Assembly: GCA_964629225.1 (NCBI GenBank)
Contig: CAZVQC010000001.1
Location: 1-64,000 of the forward strand
Reading direction: 5' to 3'
Origin: RUG14199 sp964629225
Lineage (GTDB): Bacteria > Bacillota > Clostridia > Oscillospirales > CAG-272
Length of the DNA stretch: 64,000 nucleotides
This document shows, piece by piece, positions 61,544 through 64,000 of this stretch (positions are counted from its first letter, which is position 1; the number at the start of each line of letters is the position of its first letter). The position numbers were made by a program, and so were the translations under genes. The notes below the pieces were generated by a model. That model did no database searches, was not told the origin of the DNA, and saw only the letters and a program-made list of their open reading frames with translations.

Positions 61544-61987
61544 ATGGCACTCTATACCGAAACAGTAATGGATCATTTCACGAACCCCCGTAACGTAGGC
61601 GAGATAAAAGATGCCGACGGAGTGGGAGAAGTGGGCAATGCAAAATGCGGCGATATCATGAAGATCTATCTTAAGATAGAAGACGGCAGGATAAGTGATG
61701 TAAAATTTGAGACCTTCGGCTGCGGCAGTGCAATAGCATCCTCCTCCATGGCAACGGAGATGATAAAAGGAAAGACCCTTGAGGAAGCCCTCGCCGTCAC
61801 CAACAGACATGTGGTGGAAGCCCTCGGCGGACTTCCCGCCCATAAGCTCCATTGCTCCGTTCTTGCGGAGGAGGCGATAAAGGCGGCTGTGAAGGACTAT
61901 TATGACAGAAACGGAATCGACTATGACAAGAATAAGTTCCCCACCTGTGAGGACTGCGAAGGCTGTTCCTCCTGTGCCACGGTCTGA
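61544..61987 (+). CDS. Iron-sulfur cluster scaffold protein (NifU/IscU-like)
   Basis: 147 residues. The scaffold has MDHFTNPRNVGEI and the three cluster cysteines in GNAKCGD, FGCGSAIASSS and LHCSVLAEEAI. The C-terminus carries an extra cysteine-rich tail (CEDCEGCSSC) seen in clostridial NifU-like proteins. It receives sulfur from the desulfurase encoded before it. AAAGGAAAAA precedes the ATG. Confidence 0.95.
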   Translation: MALYTETVMDHFTNPRNVGEIKDADGVGEVGNAKCGDIMKIYLKIEDGRISDVKFETFGCGSAIASSSMATEMIKGKTLEEALAVTNRHVVEALGGLPAHKLHCSVLAEEAIKAAVKDYYDRNGIDYDKNKFPTCEDCEGCSSCATV

Positions 61988-61996
61988 GGGAAAACC

Positions 61997-62401
61997 ATGA
62001 TGGTGTCAACGAGAGGGCGCTACGCCCTCAGAGTAATGACGGATCTTGCGGAAAACGGCAAAGGAGAGTTCATCCCCCTCCGTGAGATAGTGGAGCGGCA
62101 GGGCATCTCGAAAAAATATATTGAGAGCATCATGACCCTGCTCTCAAAGGCAGGCCTTCTTGAAGGCTCCCACGGAAAGGGCGGAGGATACCGCCTGTCA
62201 AGACCGCCGGAAGAGTACAGCGTCCTTGAGATACTTAAGGTCACCGAGGGTACCCTCGCACCGGTATCCTGCCTCACCGACAGCGCCACCCCCTGCGAAA
62301 ATGCAAATGAATGCAGAACACGCCCCATGTGGTGTGAGCTTGACGGAATGATAGAGAGCTTCTTCGCTTCCCATACCCTCGCAGACCTTGCAAGAAGATA
62401 G
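61997..62401 (+). CDS. Rrf2-family regulator (IscR-like)
   Basis: 134 residues. Winged helix-turn-helix at the N-terminus (STRGRYALRVMTDLAENG, ISKKYIESIMTLL, GKGGGYRLSRP). Cysteines 92, 100, 106 and 113 lie where IscR binds its cluster (IscR uses Cys 92, 98 and 104), so a 2Fe-2S sensor is likely. It is the last gene of the operon and probably feeds back on it through the inverted repeat at 60230. GAGGG lies six bases before the first of two ATGs. Confidence 0.92.
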   Translation: MMVSTRGRYALRVMTDLAENGKGEFIPLREIVERQGISKKYIESIMTLLSKAGLLEGSHGKGGGYRLSRPPEEYSVLEILKVTEGTLAPVSCLTDSATPCENANECRTRPMWCELDGMIESFFASHTLADLARR

Positions 62402-62417
62402 AATGACAAAAACAGCA

Positions 62418-62457
62418 CCGCCTCACCTTCGTTTAAGAAGGTGGGGCGGGATCGTTT
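62418..62457 (+). terminator. Terminator of the nifS operon
   Basis: CCGCCTCACCTTC and GAAGGTGGGGCGG form a 13-base-pair stem with a GTTTAA loop (62418-62449). The following tail is weak in T. Confidence 0.55.
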
Positions 62458-62761
62458 GTAAAGGGGAAGTTGTTGCTTGGGAATTGCGAGGCTGTGTTGG
62501 TGGTGTTGGATATGCTACGGGGAGTAGCGGTCGGAGCATCGATATTCGGCTGTGTGTGGGCTATAACGGGTGCTGACGAGGTGTCGGTGTCGGAATTATT
62601 TGGCTTTAGGAGCGGTGAATGTCGGAGTGTCGGTGCTCGGTGGCGGTGTGTGCTACGGTAGCATGAATGGCTGACCTGGTGTCGGTGGTCGGCGGTGCGG
62701 GGGCTTTGTGCCTTGAGGGTCAACTGTCGGTGACAAGTTTTTTGAGATTATAACGGCGGGG
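62450..62761 (+). other. G-rich, C-poor repeat block without a gene
   Basis: About 300 bp with strong G over C excess on the plus strand. The octamer TGTCGGTG occurs four times (62582, 62628, 62680, 62725) among many GGTG and GTCGG words. Frames on both strands are low-complexity and resemble no protein. I cannot name the element. Confidence 0.5.
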
Positions 62762-62962
62762 TCAGCGGAAGAGGAGGCAGCCCTGCTTTTTCAGCTTTTC
62801 GATCCAGCGGTTCAAGTCCTCCTCGCTCATTTTGAAATGCTCTGAGAGGCAGGTGAGGCACATGAACTCGGTGGCTGTTCTGTCCACGGCTTTTTTATGA
62901 AGTCCTATCTCATCCTTGGTGAGGGGTCTTTGACATTTGATACAGCGGTCATTATTTGTCAT
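62762..62962 (-). CDS. Small zinc-ribbon protein
   Basis: 66 residues with two pairs of cysteines, CIKC at residues 7-10 and CLTC at 35-38, which could bind one zinc. The C-terminal half is helical and charged (SEEDLNRWIEKLKKQG). Similar small proteins occur in Clostridia without known function. AAAGGAGC precedes the ATG. Confidence 0.75.
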   Translation of the reverse strand: MTNNDRCIKCQRPLTKDEIGLHKKAVDRTATEFMCLTCLSEHFKMSEEDLNRWIEKLKKQGCLLFR

Positions 62963-62997
62963 GGCTGCTCCTTTTTTGCTTTTTGAGTTACGGTAAT

Positions 62998-63026
62998 ATG
63001 ATACTACGTATCGTACTTTCTGTCAA
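62998..63026 (-). promoter_or_regulatory. Sigma-A promoter of the zinc-ribbon gene with palindrome
   Basis: On the minus strand TTGACA (63026-63021) and TATCAT (63003-62998) with a 17-bp spacer. The spacer and -10 contain the palindrome GATAC-GTA-GTATC, a candidate operator. Confidence 0.7.
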
Positions 63027-63043
63027 CAGTTGGGCTGTTGGTA

Positions 63044-63073
63044 TTGACAAGATAATATTTTTTGTGATATTAT
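63044..63073 (+). promoter_or_regulatory. Sigma-A promoter of the SPFH gene
   Basis: TTGACA at 63044-63049 and TATTAT at 63068-63073, spacer 18 bp. ATAATAT and ATATTAT lie as inverted halves within it. Confidence 0.65.
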
Positions 63074-63103
63074 TGACTCAAATAATACCAAAGGAGTTTT
63101 GAA

Positions 63104-63910
63104 ATGGTAAAAACAAAAAAAGTAGGGAAGATCGTATTGATAGCGGTCATAGCAATATTTGCACTTATCTTCATCACGTCCTGTTTCACCGTGGTGACCA
63201 CCGGACACACCGGAGTGGTGCTTACATTCGGTGCGGCATCGGAGAACGTTCTTTCGGAGGGACTTCATTTTAAGATCCCCTTCGTACAGTCCGTAGTTCA
63301 AATGGACAACAGGACTCAGAAGATAGAGACCACCGGCACCGCATCCTCCAAGGACCTTCAGGTGATATCCTACGTGGTGGCGGTGAACTTCCATGTGAAC
63401 AATTCGTCATCCGCAAGCCTTTATAAGACCGTCGGCAACGACTACAGCAATGTGGTGGTATCCCCCGCGATCCAGGAGAGTATCAAGTCCGTCTCCGCTC
63501 AGTTCACCGCCGAGGAGCTGATCACGGAGCGTGCTACCGTCAGTGAGCAGATTAAGTCCACTCTCTCCGAGAAGATCAACCAATACGGGGTCTCCGTGGA
63601 GATATTCAACATAGTGAACTTCGATTTCTCCGAGGAATTCAATGCCGCAGTTGAGGCAAAGCAGACCGCTCAGCAGAACGCCTTGAAGGCGGAGCAGGAT
63701 CTGGCAAGGATAGAGGTTGAGGCTAAGCAGACCGTCACACAGGCGCAGGCGGAAGCCGAGAGCATCAAGCTCATTCAGGATGCCCTTTCCGCATCTCCCG
63801 ACTACGTGGAATATGTGAAGTGGAACAAGTGGGACGGCAAGCTTCCCACCGTAATGGGCAGCAGCGACCTTATGCTGGATATCGGAAGCGTTACCGACAA
63901 CGGCAACTGA
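63104..63910 (+). CDS. Prohibitin-like SPFH membrane protein
   Basis: 268 residues. N-terminal membrane anchor at about residues 8-28 (KIVLIAVIAIFALIFITSCF), SPFH domain at about 30-190 (TVVTTGHTGVVLTFGAASEN, GLHFKIPFVQSVVQMDNRTQ, EIFNIVNFDFSEEF) and a coiled-coil rich in Ala, Glu and Gln at about 185-235. The family forms large membrane microdomain assemblies, in some bacteria controlling FtsH. AAAGGAG precedes the ATG; no NfeD or protease gene is visible beside it in this window. Confidence 0.9.
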   Translation: MVKTKKVGKIVLIAVIAIFALIFITSCFTVVTTGHTGVVLTFGAASENVLSEGLHFKIPFVQSVVQMDNRTQKIETTGTASSKDLQVISYVVAVNFHVNNSSSASLYKTVGNDYSNVVVSPAIQESIKSVSAQFTAEELITERATVSEQIKSTLSEKINQYGVSVEIFNIVNFDFSEEFNAAVEAKQTAQQNALKAEQDLARIEVEAKQTVTQAQAEAESIKLIQDALSASPDYVEYVKWNKWDGKLPTVMGSSDLMLDIGSVTDNGN

Positions 63911-63963
63911 TAAAAGAGTGCGGCTTTGAATGCCGCCAAGGGCAGAATATAAAAGACGAATAT

Positions 63964-63997
63964 CGGGGCTTGACACAGTGTCAAGCCCCGGCTTTTC
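63964..63997 (+). terminator. Terminator of the SPFH gene
   Basis: CGGGGCTTGACA and TGTCAAGCCCCG form a 12-base-pair perfect stem with a CAG loop (63964-63990), followed by GCTTTTC. Confidence 0.85.
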
Positions 63998-64000
63998 TTT

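Noticed and set aside
62433..62723. Low-complexity frames on both strands in the G-rich block
   Set aside because: Thr/Ser/Pro-rich or Val/Gly-rich translations reflect base bias, not protein coding.

Overview
The window is a chromosome segment of an anaerobic, probably spore-forming member of the Clostridia. The main pointers are a complete Gram-positive-order S10-spc-alpha ribosomal operon with a four-cysteine (zinc) S14, a KOW-domain protein between map and infA, a SPOCS/LysM protein, a SleB-type cortex hydrolase, an F420-hydrogenase-beta-like protein in a polysaccharide locus, and a nifS-nifU-Rrf2 iron-sulfur operon. Many intergenic regions carry clear sigma-A promoters with 17-bp spacers, often with an extended -10, and U-tailed hairpin terminators. 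No tRNA, rRNA, transposase, integrase or CRISPR array was found.

Layout. 1-5.2 kb: a decayed sugar O-acetyltransferase, gdhA, a GT2-GtrA polyprenol-sugar synthase and a SPOCS/LysM protein. 5.2-8.5 kb (minus): an ABC-F protein with a small receiver-like protein, and a membrane protein of unknown role. 8.8-25.2 kb: one long run rpsJ-rplCDWB-rpsS-rplV-rpsC-rplP-rpmC-rpsQ-rplNXE-rpsNH-rplFR-rpsE-rpmD-rplO-secY-adk-map-KOW-infA-rpmJ-rpsMKD-rpoA-rplQ, from a promoter near 8.8 kb to a terminator at 25.2 kb. 25.2-29.3 kb: a patch of decay and accessory genes, with an ABC ATPase/permease deletion chimera, a histidine phosphatase, a GNAT protein, a small membrane protein and a frameshifted DUF234 ATPase remnant.

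29.3-46.3 kb: a surface-polysaccharide locus behind one recognisable promoter. It holds three GT4 and six GT2 glycosyltransferases, a GT32-like enzyme, LicD, a Wzm/Wzt-type ABC exporter pair, a polysaccharide pyruvyltransferase and an FrhB-like Fe-S protein. Parts of it look AT-rich. It shows recent rearrangement: licD is broken by a perfect 569-bp out-of-frame tandem duplication, and three GT2 genes share identical N-terminal DNA joined to different C-terminal halves.

46.3-57 kb: a 37-residue membrane micro-ORF, a WYL regulator, two adjacent solute-binding proteins without a permease (one unusually large at 871 residues), a SleB hydrolase, a small EamA protein and a 994-residue surface protein. 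57-64 kb: an AlaX-type editing protein, a PotA-like ATPase with two Ig-like repeats inserted in its TOBE domain, the nifS-nifU-Rrf2 operon with a 25-bp inverted repeat over its promoter, a G-rich repeat block, a small zinc-ribbon protein and a prohibitin-like SPFH protein.

The items most worth a second look are the licD duplication as a possible reversible switch, the glycosyltransferase mosaics, the Ig-like insertion in PotA, the operator of the iron-sulfur operon and the micro-ORF near 46.5 kb.
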